DNA of 28,757 bases, taken from assembly GCA_028700095.1 (NCBI GenBank), contig JAQVTJ010000006.1, positions 1 through 28,757 on the forward strand, written 5' to 3'. Under the pieces are notes generated by a model. The model was not told the origin of the DNA. It made no database searches and saw only the letters and a list, made by a program, of their open reading frames with translations. Shown here piece by piece: positions 9,922 to 19,671 of this stretch. A program made the translations under genes and the position numbers. Source of the DNA: Methanobacterium sp. Its GTDB lineage: Archaea > Methanobacteriota > Methanobacteria > Methanobacteriales > Methanobacteriaceae. Numbering within the stretch: the stretch's first letter is position 1; each line of letters opens with the position of its first letter.

Positions 9922-10940
9922 ATGATTTATGACTTTAATCGATAGTATTAAAAAAAACTCACCTTACCGGTGTGTGTGACAATATAGAGAAAAATCAAAA
10001 AGTTTTAGATGTTGGTTGTGCTACTGGTTATTTAGGTGCATATTTAAAAAATAATTTTGATGTAGATATTGTTGGAATAGATTATAAAGAATATCACATT
10101 GAAAAAGCAAAAAAACTGAAAGTTTATTCTCATCTTATAAATGTAGATTTGAACTCGTTTAAAAGTGAATTAGACAACTACACCTCTTATTTTGACACGA
10201 TTATATTATGTGATGTTTTAGAACATTTAAATGATCCTATGGCAGTTTTAAGAAAACTTTCCAAGTTTCTTAAGAGTCATGGTAAATTTTTAATTGATAT
10301 CCCTAACATTGCACATTCTTCAATTAAATACAATTTGTTAAGGAACAATTTTAATTATACCCCTATGGGATTATTAGACGAAACTCATATCCATTTTTTT
10401 ACACCAAACTCAATTATTAATGAATTATCTCGAAATCAATTTTTGGTTGAGAAAATTGAATATATTTTTTTGGGATCAGGACTAAGTAATGAACAAAATG
10501 TCGATTATGCAAAATATCCTCAAGAAATAATAGATTATATAGAAAACGATTTTGCATCTGCTATTTATCAGATTTTTATAGCTTTTAAAAAGTCTAATTT
10601 AGATTTAGAATCACTAATTAAACATAATTTTTCTTTTAAAGAATTAAATGATGATTTAATAAGTAAAAAAGAAAAATTTAATCCCCAAAATATTAATAAC
10701 CCTTTGAAAACTATTGAGGATCGCATTAAACTTAAAGAAGAGAAAATTTCTTTTTTAAAGCAAGATATCAATGAATATAAACAAATCATTTCTAATTTAA
10801 ATACAATTATTGAAAACAATAGTGATAGTATTAATAATTTGAATTTAGTTATTAGTCAAATTAAGAATTCTCGTAGCTGGAAAATTACTAAACCATTAAG
10901 AGATCTAACTTTATTTTTCACAAAATTAAAAAATCGATAA
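9922..10940 (+). CDS. SAM-dependent methyltransferase with coiled-coil tail; start region frame-shifted
   Basis: Class I methyltransferase, probably modifying a sugar or lipid of the surface polymer. In the open frame from GTG 9972 (322 residues), motif I is VLDVGCATGYLG (11-22), the acidic end of strand 2 is VGIDYKE (34-40), and DVLEHLNDP (81-89) is typical of the Methyltransf_11/23 group. Residues about 205-298 are Lys/Glu/Ile/Asn-rich and likely coiled coil. NSRSWKITKPLRDL near the C-terminus is a motif often seen at the ends of glycosyltransferase and polysaccharide-locus proteins. The start is problematic. A good ribosome binding site (AGGAGA 9911-9916) precedes ATG 9922, but that frame (MIYDFN) stops at 9943-9945. 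Another frame then encodes DSIKKNSPYRCV up to the TG repeat at 9971-9978. Two small indels would give a normal N-terminus. Otherwise translation must start at GTG 9972 with no good site. Confidence 0.75.
9971..9978 (+). repeat. (TG)4 dinucleotide repeat at the methyltransferase 5' end
   Basis: Four TG units lie where the reading frame of the methyltransferase N-terminus changes. One extra TG unit would turn the frame stop at 9977-9979 into a continuing Cys-Asp and join the upstream SPYRC frame to the catalytic domain. Confidence 0.6.
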
Positions 10941-11059
10941 AATTAAAATCTTCGTTGATCTATCATCAAAAAGATTTCATAGAATTTGTTATGTGAGACA
11001 TTTAAAATTTTCGATTCTCATAGAACTCGACAGGGAATGGCATTTCAATAAATCTATTT

Positions 11060-11130
11060 TTAATAGAAAGCATCACATTATTTTGCTACAATTAAAAAAC
11101 ACAACTACAAGCCCTCTCCGAAAACTAAGA
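11060..11130 (+). mobile_element. Short relic of a transposase C-terminus, opposite to its neighbour
   Basis: The + strand reads KTQLQALSEN then stop (11098-11130). This nearly repeats the C-terminus of the minus-strand transposase relic next door (KTALQKLSEN then stop). The two ends face each other and form an 11-bp perfect inverted repeat (11118-11128 / 11171-11181). It looks like the tail of a second, oppositely oriented copy. Only the last dozen codons are convincing. Confidence 0.45.
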
Positions 11131-11181
11131 AAAGTGGGGTGAAATTAATTTTTTTAGGGTCTTAGGTTTTTTAGTTTTCGG
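11118..11181. repeat. 11-bp inverted repeat between two transposase tails
   Basis: CCGAAAACTAA at 11118-11128 pairs with TTAGTTTTCGG at 11171-11181 across a 42-base loop. Each arm encodes the end of a transposase reading outward, so the hairpin probably results from tail-to-tail copies rather than from a designed terminator. Confidence 0.7.
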
Positions 11182-12230
11182 AAAGCTTTTGGAGGGCTGT
11201 TTTGGTGTTGTAGCCTTGTTTTGTGATGAGTTCTGCTAATAATACATTTAGTATGGTGGTTCTTTTAGCTGTTTCTAGTATATATTTGTGTAATTTCTTT
11301 AAGCTTAGTCCTAATTTGCATAATTTAAAAAAAGTCTTCGATTTTACCGCGTATGGGTTTATATTTCTTCCATTTAATTATTTTTTTAAGTATTTCGTTT
11401 TTTAATCGATTATAAATAAATTTTGTTTGTTTTCCTGTTTTTTATCTTTAAATATTTGTAATGGGTCGGTTAGTTGGTCATTTAGCTTTTTTAATTTGAA
11501 ATTTTCTTTTTGAAAAATTAGAGAAACGATCTTATATTTGGAAATTCCGATTTGATAGTTTTTATAACTGCAATATCCTATATTGAATATTATGGTGACG
11601 TTTTTTTCGGATTATTGTGCGTTTTCATAGGGGTTCCATTATTTTGGTGAATATTTTTGAGTCTTGTTGGGTTCCAGAATGGATTATATTAGCAACAGGC
11701 AGTCCTGATTCCTGTTAAATAATAATGGTGGCTTTAAATCCTATTTAAAATCCATAGGAGGATGAATAGCTCCATTGTAGATTTTGTTTTTCTAAATATT
11801 TTTTAGAGTGAGTTTTACGTTTAATGTTATAATCTAAATCGAAAGGTGTTGTATCTGAATAAATATTCGTTTTCTACGTCTTTTAAGTGGTTTAGTTTGT
11901 ATTAATATGCTATTAACGATTTTTAAGTATGTATCAACTTTAAATCTTGAGAGAAATTCTGATATTTGAAGTGCATCTGGCACTTCTTTTATTTCAAAGA
12001 ATTTTCTCAAGCGTTTATCTCGTTTTAACTTCCGGACAACAAATTCGACGGTTGTATTGAAAAATATGGCTGCTAAAACAATTTTTACAGATAAAATCAT
12101 CATATTAATATTTTTAACACCTTTGGGGGTGATTATTGTCTTTGCTTTTCTGGAATCCGATAATTTTAAATATTTCACCCACGAATATATAATTTGGGTC
12201 TTCTTTACTGTAATTTAGATGGTGCTTCAT
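11171..12230 (-). mobile_element. Decayed IS4/IS5-type transposase
   Basis: Minus-strand remnant of a DDE transposase. The N-terminus starts at ATG 12230 (MKHHLNYSKEDPNYIFVGEI). The frame shifts near 12160-12180. FFNTTVEFVVRKLKRDKRLR, LQISEFLSRFK and LKRRRKRIF follow (11850-12110). DTTPFDLDYN (about 11830-11860) holds the first expected catalytic Asp. The second site, usually FDRGYYSYKNY, reads FNIGYCSYKNY here, so that Asp is lost. Many stops and frame changes follow, and the C-terminus is KTALQKLSEN at 11171-11203. It cannot be active. The two ends of the element were not recognised. Confidence 0.75.
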
Positions 12231-12417
12231 TTTTATCGGCAAATAAATATATGTAAGCACCAATATTTAAATTTAACGGTTTATAATGCCAATTAAACTT
12301 ATAAAATAAGAAATAAAATGTATTATAAAAAACACAACACATTAACAACTACAAAAAACTAAAACAAGTAAGTACAAAGCTTCAAAAAAAGAAAAAAATC
12401 TAAGATTCTAAATTTTT

Positions 12418-15250
12418 TTATTTATTTTTTAAAATTGCCATATATAGTTGTTCATATTCATAAGCCATTTCTTTTTTACTTTTCAAATAAATGTTAGAAA
12501 CTTCTTTTGTAATCTTAAGATATTCTTCTTCAGAATTTGCAATTCTAATTATTTCCTTATATGATTTAAAGGGGGAATTATGTTCTAAAAATAATCCTCC
12601 TCCATTTTTTTCAATTCATTCTTTCAAAGCACCTAATTTTGTAGTCAGTACTGGAATTCCGCAAGACCCGGCCTCAGATAGGGTATGGCAATAAGTTTCA
12701 GGACATATAGAAAAAATTCCAATAAAAGATGGCTGGATTTTATAAGCTATTTTACAAAAGTCTTCTCTTTTATATTTCCCATGATAAATACCTATTTTTT
12801 TTAAATCATCATATACACTCCCCATGAAATGGAATTCTATCCAATTTTGAGGGTCGTTTTCCTTTAGTTTTTTGATAAAATCATGCCCTTTGTGATGTTT
12901 AATATTTCCTGGAACTAATATCTTTATGGGACTATTTTTTGAGGGTAATTCTAATTTAAAGATTTTCTTTTTGAAGTCTCTACCATGTTCAATCGATTTA
13001 TAGGGTTTATATTTTAATTGAGGATAAATAGAAATATATAAATTCATTGTAGAGGCAGTTGGGGTGGTAAAGGTTGTACAATTATCAAATAACTGCGATA
13101 CTTCTTTTCTCCAAATACCAATGAAATCTGATAATAGTGGCAAATGTTTAAATTTATCTTCTTTATAAACATAACACTGTCTCTTTTTTCTTGTACATTT
13201 GCCTTCACAATAGTGATTATCAGAGTCTAGCAAATGAATTGAAGGACAGACAAAATAAAAATCATTGAATGATAATATTATAGGAATACATAAATTTTTT
13301 GCAACTTTAGGTAAATCAAAGGTATGTCCAATTAAGTGTTCAATGTGTACTATATCAATGTTAAGGCCAATTAAAATTTGGAAGTAGATAATTTTAAATT
13401 CATCATTATAAAATTCTTTTATTGACCATTTGGATCTGATTTTCAATGATTTAAGCATTATCGTTTGATTTTGCTCTCTTTTCCATAATATTAATGCATT
13501 TTCCTTAGATACTAAAATATAACACTCAAACGTTTCATCAATTTTTTCTATTATATCTCTAGTTGTTTGACCAGTTCCTCCAGATATACCGGGAGCGTTT
13601 TCATGTAAGATATATAATAATCTTTTTTTAGGAATACTAAGATCTAAATCTCCAACCCTTAGTTTAACGCTTTTTAAAATATTTTTAATCTGAGAGGATA
13701 TTCCAAAACATTTATTCAAATCCTCATGTGAATCACTAGTTTTGTAAACATAAATCGAATCGTCCATGATATTTTTCCAACGATTATCAGATATTTTCAA
13801 ATAAAAATCTTTTTTTGCTTTTTTGAGATCATTAATCCTTTCATCAAATAAACCAACATCATTTAGGGTTTTTCTTTTTATGTAAATGCATGATTCGTCG
13901 GGATTGATAATTTCTGGTTTCAAGTGTTCGGATACATTTTCTATTAAAAAGGCAATTTCATCCGGCTTTAATTGTTGTACTCCTATAATCTCTGCAATAA
14001 TATCTGAAAAGAATTTAGAATGATTGCATAAAGGAGTTACTGTACCTATTTTTTCGTCAGAATAAGCTGCGATTACCATTTTTTGTAACCAACGGTTAGT
14101 AACTACAATATTATTTTTAATTAATACTACATCGCCTTTGGAAATTTTAATTCCTATATTAACACTTTTAAAAAATCCTAACTTCTTATGATTCCTGATG
14201 TAAATAGCTTTAATTTTTACATTTTCTAATTTTTTTATTAAATCCTTTATCTTGGTATCAATTATCTTGCTATCAGCACTACAATCATCAATTAATATTA
14301 ATTCATAGCCTATTCTGGTATTTTCTAAAATATTATTAATACATTTTTCAGCATCTTCAAAATCATCGTAAATATAGAGTATAATTGATATTTTAGAAGA
14401 GTGTAATGCAAATTGAATGTTATCAATTTCTTTAGGTGAATATTTTACAAATTTATGATCTTCAGAATTAGATTTATAGATTCTTCTTTCTTTTTTGCCA
14501 TGGAAAACATAATGTATTAATACCCGATTTTTTTACATTTTTATATTTATTTAAATAATGATTTCCATCAAAATTAGCACTCGGTAGTTTACCTTCTTTA
14601 TAACCAAAAATAATATAATGTAATAATGGATCCATTCCTGATTTTTTGATTTTAGGGTACTTTTTTAAATAATAATTCTCATTGAACAATCGAGAATCTT
14701 TTAAATAATCATAAGCCTTTTTATTGACAAAAAAATTTTTAATATTACCTTTAGATTTTAAAAGTAAGTATAAATTAGGATTTTTAATTCTTACTTTCTT
14801 TTCTTTTTTTTCTATTTTATCATAATTTTCCCCTTCAATGGGTTTGGGCTCGTAATGATCTTTTAATTCATATTTATAAGTATTATGGTGCGCCTCTTCC
14901 AAAGCATCTAATGTTGCTTCTAGATATGCAAAACCATATTTACGATCAGGTTCTAAATGTGCTCCTTCAGCCCATTCATTCCAGGCATTAATAAATACAA
15001 ATTGACTATTTTCTGGATGTTTTTCTTTAGTTTGTATTATGCAATTATATAACCATTTTTTGTAAAGTTAGGGAGATGAATTATAAAATATGGTTCCATT
15101 ATTCTTTTTCCTTTCAGTATTATACCAAGCGGGGAAAACAGTTTTATATAATGTATAATCCACCGGAGGTAAATTTTCAGTTTTTTCTATACTTTTGGCT
15201 AAGTTATAAATATAACCATTAAAATCATGGTTTAAAATACTTAAATTATT
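12418..15250 (-). pseudogene. 3' part of a WbsX-repeat-GT2-GT4 glycosyltransferase, paralogue of the gene at 1-2824
   Basis: Read on the minus strand. 15250-14900 encodes the C-terminal third of a WbsX/GH99-like domain (LNHDFNGYIYNLAKS, TVFPAWYNTERKKNNGT, FINAWNEWAEGAHLEPD). Then come a Lys/Glu-rich linker, xxYYLxxYPxxKxSG repeats (14700-14520), a GT2-like domain (14460-13800; YELILIDDCS; NRWLQKM) and a GT4-like domain (13660-12418; LHENAPGISGGTGQTTRD; EHGRDFKKK; ICPETYCHTLSEAG). Lesions: a stop at 15068-15070, one missing base near 15060, a frame break near 14514-14522 that looks like an 8-base deletion between ATTAAT repeats, and TGA at 12616-12618 where the paralogue has Arg. After that TGA the frame continues (KNGGGLFLEHNSPFKSYKEI) to a stop at 12418. 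The missing 5' portion matches the separate piece at 21075-21989. Confidence 0.8.
15241..15250 (-). repeat. Left arm of 10-bp inverted repeat at the broken WbsX gene
   Basis: TTAAATTATT on the + strand, the reverse complement of AATAATTTAA at 21980-21989. It lies exactly where the 3' half of the WbsX gene loses its coding match. Ten AT-rich bases alone could occur by chance; position is what makes it notable. Confidence 0.6.
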
Positions 15251-15437
15251 ATTTTATCATTTAATATTAAGTTATAAAATTTGATACATGGAATAAACTA
15301 GTACATATAATATATTATATCGAGAAATTTCTCATTTGTATAAGATTATATATTATTTTATATAATACCATAAATAAAATTAGTTTTATAGATATTTTTT
15401 TATTAATTTACATAAATAAAACTAGGGAGATTTTGTA

Positions 15438-15758
15438 ATGGATAGAGATTATAAATTAATTGGTGTATTAATTCCCATAATATTAGTTTTAAGCCTGGTA
15501 TTGTACATATTTCCAGGTTATTCAAATATTGATATTGCATCTCCAATAATAAATCAGACCAATCAATCTACAAATGGAAGTTTAATAAACACTAGCCTTT
15601 TAGATCACAATAAACAAATTTCACAAGGTAAATATCCTACTAACCCTAAAAAACCCATAGATAATTCTAATACAACATCTGACATAACAAACAATACAGA
15701 TAAACCAAAAGTTCCAGATGAACCTATTGGACCATCGAATTGTTTAGATAATATTTAA
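15438..15758 (+). CDS. Small exported or membrane-anchored Asn/Thr/Pro-rich protein
   Basis: A 106-residue protein of no family I recognise. A short charged start (MDRDYK) is followed by one hydrophobic segment (about 8-27) and then a low-complexity tail rich in Asn, Thr, Ser and Pro (for example NQTNQSTNGS), with many N-x-S/T sites. This suggests an extracytoplasmic, possibly N-glycosylated tail held by a signal anchor. Ribosome binding site GGGAG lies 7-10 bases before the ATG. The gene sits just inside the left end of the proposed inverted segment. An oligo-T run (15800-15809) follows the stop. Confidence 0.6.
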   Translation: MDRDYKLIGVLIPIILVLSLVLYIFPGYSNIDIASPIINQTNQSTNGSLINTSLLDHNKQISQGKYPTNPKKPIDNSNTTSDITNNTDKPKVPDEPIGPSNCLDNI

Positions 15759-16060
15759 TATAATATTTTATACCATATCAATTAATATAATATTTAGTTT
15801 TTTTTTAATATTTTGATTTTAGTTTATTCAAGATAAATTTATTTTATAAATTTTATTACAATATAAACTGGGTTTAAATATTCAATATACAATTATTTAA
15901 CATTCTAGTTGCGAAATAGGGTAATGTTAAATGAAATATTTAATTAAATTATAAAAAATTTTTATAAAAAATAAATAATACTAGCAGAACTAACTTAAAA
16001 ATAGATAAAAATATATGAAAAAATAAAAAACTATAAAAAAAAGAATTCGGTGAAAGTTTT
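15759..16060. other. AT-rich intergenic interval
   Basis: No gene seen. An oligo-T run at about 15800-15809 may end the preceding transcript. GGTGA near 16050 is the ribosome binding site of the DUF4012 gene. Confidence 0.5.
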
Positions 16061-16839
16061 ATGAGTAAAAAAAAGATTTTATTAATAATTATATTGATAA
16101 TGATGGCTGTAATTGCAGCTTTTGTGGTTTATCAATATGAACAACCTGAAGAAAATAATGTTATGAGAGGAACCCATAATATTCTATTATTATGTGCTGA
16201 TCCATCAGAACAAAGACCTGGTATTGGAGGTATGGATATGGCATTTGCAGTTCAGGTGGTTGATGGGGATGTTAAGAATATGACATCTATCTATCCTGGA
16301 GGAATGCACCCTACAGCTATGGAACCTGTTGAAATATCAAAAGGCAGGTTAATGTTGCATGACACATTATGGGATGCAGATCCTGAAGTAGGTGCTAAGT
16401 TAGCACAGGAAACTGTTGAATATAATACAGGAATAAAAACTGATGCTGTTGTAATAGTAACACCCACAGCTATTGATGCAATTATTGCAGCTATAGGTCC
16501 TATTGAAGTTCCAGGTCAGGGAATGTAACAGGAAATTCAATTGAATTTCTTCGAGCAGAACAAAATACCGGAGGAATGAATAGGAGAAGTGCTGTACAAT
16601 CTATAATGAAACCTATTTTAAAAGCCACTCAAGATCCCACAAAATATACAGCACTAGGACAAGTAGCATTAGACCAATACTCAAAGGGAAATATAGTGGT
16701 TATACCTAAGGATCTGTTCACACAATTTCTAGTATCTAAAGGAATAAACATCATAATTAAACAAATTCCTTTAAATCCTGAAAATTTTTTTTTATTATAT
16801 AATATTGAATTTCAAAGATTAAAAATCCTATATATTTAA
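16061..16839 (+). pseudogene. DUF4012 protein, frame-shifted
   Basis: The first frame (16061-16528) has a membrane anchor (about 4-22) and then the DUF4012 core (LLLCADPSEQRPGIGGMD, TSIYPGGMHP, AVVIVTPTAIDAII, IGPIEVPGQG). It ends at a stop in 16526-16528. The next frame, open from about 16522, continues the family sequence at once (NVTGNSIEFLRAEQNTGGM) and runs to 16839. Adding one A near 16520 would join them into about 260 residues. The C-terminal part (after about 16750) does not look family-like and may also be damaged. DUF4012 proteins are found near polysaccharide and cell-wall genes and resemble wall-polymer ligases of the LytR-CpsA-Psr kind in placement. The function in archaea is unknown to me. 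GGTGA precedes the ATG. Confidence 0.7.
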
Positions 16840-17006
16840 TAATATTATTATATAAAATGAGTTAAAGAAATATTGAATATAATTATGGTTACTATTATAA
16901 GCCTTATTCACCTATTTTTGCAGTTTGTAAATTTTTATATAAAAATAAAGATATTGTTTTTAATTTATAATCTCTAAAAAAAAATATAAGATAATATATT
17001 TTAACA

Positions 17007-17017
17007 AACTTATATCC
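17007..17017 (+). promoter_or_regulatory. TATA-box-like element before rmlD
   Basis: AACTTATATCC lies about 55-65 bases before the rmlD ATG, a plausible archaeal promoter for rmlDAC. The assignment rests on position and base composition only. Confidence 0.3.
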
Positions 17018-17071
17018 TAATTAAGTTAATATATCAATTATGAATGAGTTTTTATTGAGGTGTAATTTAGT

Positions 17072-17908
17072 ATGAAGATAATGATTATTGGTTCAGAGGG
17101 TATGTTAGGAAATGATTTAGTAAATGTTTTATCGAAGGAACATGAGGTTAGCACAACAACAATTGATACATTGGACATTACTGATATTGATAAAACAATT
17201 AAAACTGTTAAAAATAATAAACCGGATGTACTTATACATGCAGCAGCTTACACTGATGTTGATGCAAGTGAATCTAATCCTGATCTAGCATATAAAGTAA
17301 ATGCATTAGGTACACGTAATGTGGCTGTGGCTTGTTATGAAGCTAAATGTGCAATGGTATATATATGTACTGACTATGTTTTTAATGGAACTAAAAATAC
17401 ACCTTACAAGGAGTATGATCAAACCAACCCTTTAGGTGTTTATGGTAAAACAAAACATGCAGGTGAAACTTACATACATGATATTTTAAATAAATTTTAT
17501 ATTGTTAGAACTTCTTGGCTATACGGTTATCATGGGCCGAATTTCGTTACCACAATGTTAAATCTAGCAAAAACAAATGATTCTATCTCAATTGTTAATG
17601 ATCAAATAGGTTCCCCAACATATACAGTAGATCTAGCAAAAGCCATTGCATTACTTATAAAAAAACCATCATATGGTATTTATCATGTTACTAATAGTGA
17701 ATATTGTTCTTGGTTTGAATTTGCAAAGGAAATTTTTAAACAAGCCCAGGTTGAGGTTGATTTAAAACCTGTAACAACAGAAGAATTTCAACGTCCTGCA
17801 CCCAGACCAAAATATTCAGTACTTGAAAATTATAACTGGAAAATGGAAGGTTATCCGAAGATTCGAAGCTACAAAGAAGCACTTACAGATTATTTAAAAT
17901 TACTATAA
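17072..17908 (+). CDS. rmlD: dTDP-4-dehydrorhamnose reductase
   Basis: Last step of dTDP-L-rhamnose synthesis: NAD(P)H-dependent reduction of dTDP-4-keto-L-rhamnose in the cytoplasm. 278 residues, full length. Short-chain reductase fold: nucleotide-binding [12 protein letters not shown] (5-16), [12 protein letters not shown] (56-67), CTDYVFNG (99-106), catalytic Tyr124 and Lys128 in [10 protein letters not shown], and [17 protein letters not shown], all typical of RmlD. The ATG is preceded by GAGGTG (17057-17062). It is followed, with a gap of about 60 bases, by rmlA and then rmlC; the rmlB dehydratase is not in this window. It lies inside the proposed inverted segment. Sequence is intact, unlike many neighbours. 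Confidence 0.95.
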   Translation: MKIMIIGSEGMLGNDLVNVLSKEHEVSTTTIDTLDITDIDKTIKTVKNNKPDVLIHAAAYTDVDASESNPDLAYKVNALGTRNVAVACYEAKCAMVYICTDYVFNGTKNTPYKEYDQTNPLGVYGKTKHAGETYIHDILNKFYIVRTSWLYGYHGPNFVTTMLNLAKTNDSISIVNDQIGSPTYTVDLAKAIALLIKKPSYGIYHVTNSEYCSWFEFAKEIFKQAQVEVDLKPVTTEEFQRPAPRPKYSVLENYNWKMEGYPKIRSYKEALTDYLKLL

Positions 17909-17971
17909 CAATATAACAGAGTTAAAATGATGTAAAAAAATTTAATAATATAATTATGGTGGTCAAAAAAA

Positions 17972-18850
17972 ATGAAGGGAATAATACTTGCAGGAGGATC
18001 TGGAACAAGACTTTATCCAATAACTAAAGCTGTTTCCAAACAGTTACTACCTATATATGATAAGCCAATGATTTATTATCCATTATCTGTGCTTATGCTT
18101 GCAGGTATAAGGGATATATTAATTATTTCCACACCTGATGATTTACCACGATATAAGGAATTATTGGGAGATGGTAATGATCTAGGATTATCCTTTTCAT
18201 ATGCAATACAAGAGGAACCTAAAGGCCTTGCAGATGCTTTTATTGTTGGAGAAGATTTTATAGGTGATGATAATGTTGCTCTGGTATTGGGAGATAATAT
18301 TTTCCATGGTCATAGATTTAGTGAGATATTAAAAAGAGCTGCAGCTTTAAAAGAGGGCGCTGTTATTTTCGGCTATTATGTTAGAGATCCAAAGCCATTT
18401 GGAGTAGTTGAATTTGATAAAGAAGGTAATGTACTTTCTCTAGAAGAGAAACCCAAAAACCCTAAATCTAATTATATTGTACCAGGTCTTTATTTTTATG
18501 ATAATAATGTAATTGAAATAGCAAAAAATGTAAAACCTTCAGATAGGGGAGAAATAGAAATTACAAGTGTAAATGATATTTATTTAAATAAAAAACAGTT
18601 AAAAGTTGAATTGTTAGGTAGGGGTATGGCTTGGTTAGATACAGGAACACATATGGGACTTTTAGAAGCTTGTAATTATATTGAAGCAATACAAAAAAGA
18701 CAAGGTTTTTATATTGCATGTTTAGAAGAAATTGCATTTACCAAAGGATGGATAAACGCAGAAAAAGTATTAAAACTGGCAAAAACTCTTCAAAAAACAG
18801 AATATGGTAAATATCTCACTGATTTAATACAAAATCATTACACAAAATAA
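17972..18850 (+). CDS. rmlA: Glucose-1-phosphate thymidylyltransferase
   Basis: First step of dTDP-L-rhamnose synthesis: joins dTTP and glucose-1-phosphate to dTDP-glucose. 292 residues, normal length. Signature [11 protein letters not shown] (8-18) with the following Lys23 in [13 protein letters not shown], metal-binding Asp108 in [10 protein letters not shown] and Asp223 in WLDTGTH, and EEKPKNPKS (158-166). This is the long RmlA form typical of rhamnose operons. A GGTGGTC site precedes the ATG. It sits between rmlD and rmlC. Confidence 0.96.
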   Translation: MKGIILAGGSGTRLYPITKAVSKQLLPIYDKPMIYYPLSVLMLAGIRDILIISTPDDLPRYKELLGDGNDLGLSFSYAIQEEPKGLADAFIVGEDFIGDDNVALVLGDNIFHGHRFSEILKRAAALKEGAVIFGYYVRDPKPFGVVEFDKEGNVLSLEEKPKNPKSNYIVPGLYFYDNNVIEIAKNVKPSDRGEIEITSVNDIYLNKKQLKVELLGRGMAWLDTGTHMGLLEACNYIEAIQKRQGFYIACLEEIAFTKGWINAEKVLKLAKTLQKTEYGKYLTDLIQNHYTK

Positions 18851-18884
18851 AAATATATTCAATTGTAAAAGGAGATTTATTATA

Positions 18885-19442
18885 ATGAGCAAATTTAAAT
18901 TTATAAAAACATCTATTAAGGATGTATATATTATAGAACCCACAATTTTTGGAGATGAACGTGGATATTTCATGGAAACATACCATGAAAAAGAATTTAA
19001 AGATGCAGGTATTAATGTAAAATTTGTACAGGATAATCAATCCAAATCAAGAAAAGGTGTTTTAAGAGGATTACATTTCCAATCTAGGAAACCCCAAGGT
19101 AAACTTGTTCGTGTAATTAAAGGAGAAGTTTTTGATGTTGCTGTTGATTTAAGAAAAGATTCAACAACATATGGAAAATGGGAAGGAATATTACTTTCTG
19201 AAGATAATAAAAAACAGTTCTATGTACCTGAATGTTTTGCACATGGTTTTATAGTATTATCTACTGAAGCTGAATTCACATATAAATGCACCAACTTTTA
19301 TGACCCTGAAGATGAAGGAGGAATCCTCTGGAACGACCCAAACATAGGGATTGAATGGCCTCTTGATAATATAGATGAAATAATTTTATCTGAGAAAGAT
19401 AAAAAATTGAAAACACTAAAAGAAATGATACGTGAATGTTAA
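18885..19442 (+). CDS. rmlC: dTDP-4-dehydrorhamnose 3,5-epimerase
   Basis: Third step of the rhamnose pathway: double epimerisation of dTDP-4-keto-6-deoxyglucose. 185 residues, cupin fold. FGDERGYFMETY (22-33), GVLRGLHFQ with catalytic base His64, KGEVFDVAVDLR (79-90), FYVPECFAHGF (112-122) and the catalytic Tyr139 region NFYDPEDEGGI are all present. Ribosome binding site AGGAGA precedes the ATG by 8-9 bases. Last gene of the rmlDAC set; a decayed transposase follows. Confidence 0.96.
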   Translation: MSKFKFIKTSIKDVYIIEPTIFGDERGYFMETYHEKEFKDAGINVKFVQDNQSKSRKGVLRGLHFQSRKPQGKLVRVIKGEVFDVAVDLRKDSTTYGKWEGILLSEDNKKQFYVPECFAHGFIVLSTEAEFTYKCTNFYDPEDEGGILWNDPNIGIEWPLDNIDEIILSEKDKKLKTLKEMIREC

Positions 19443-19671
19443 TAATTATAATTTTAATTTACTTTTTTGAGGTTGTCAAATAGGTGGGTCTTTGGATTTT
19501 TTTGAGTTTAAAAAAAACTATTTTTCCACTTTTATTTATGTTATAAATGTATTTTAAGGGCGTAAAAGATAAATATAAGGTGAGAGTAGAATTATTATCA
19601 TGTAGAATCAAAGAGTATCTACTTTCAATTCTTTTATTGGTGCAATTCAACTTAAACTTTTCGATTTTGGA

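Noticed and set aside
12221..12261. GGTGCTT ... AAGCACC inverted repeat near the start of the minus-strand transposase relic
   Set aside because: Only seven bases, and no matching sequence was found at the other end, so it is not a convincing terminal repeat.
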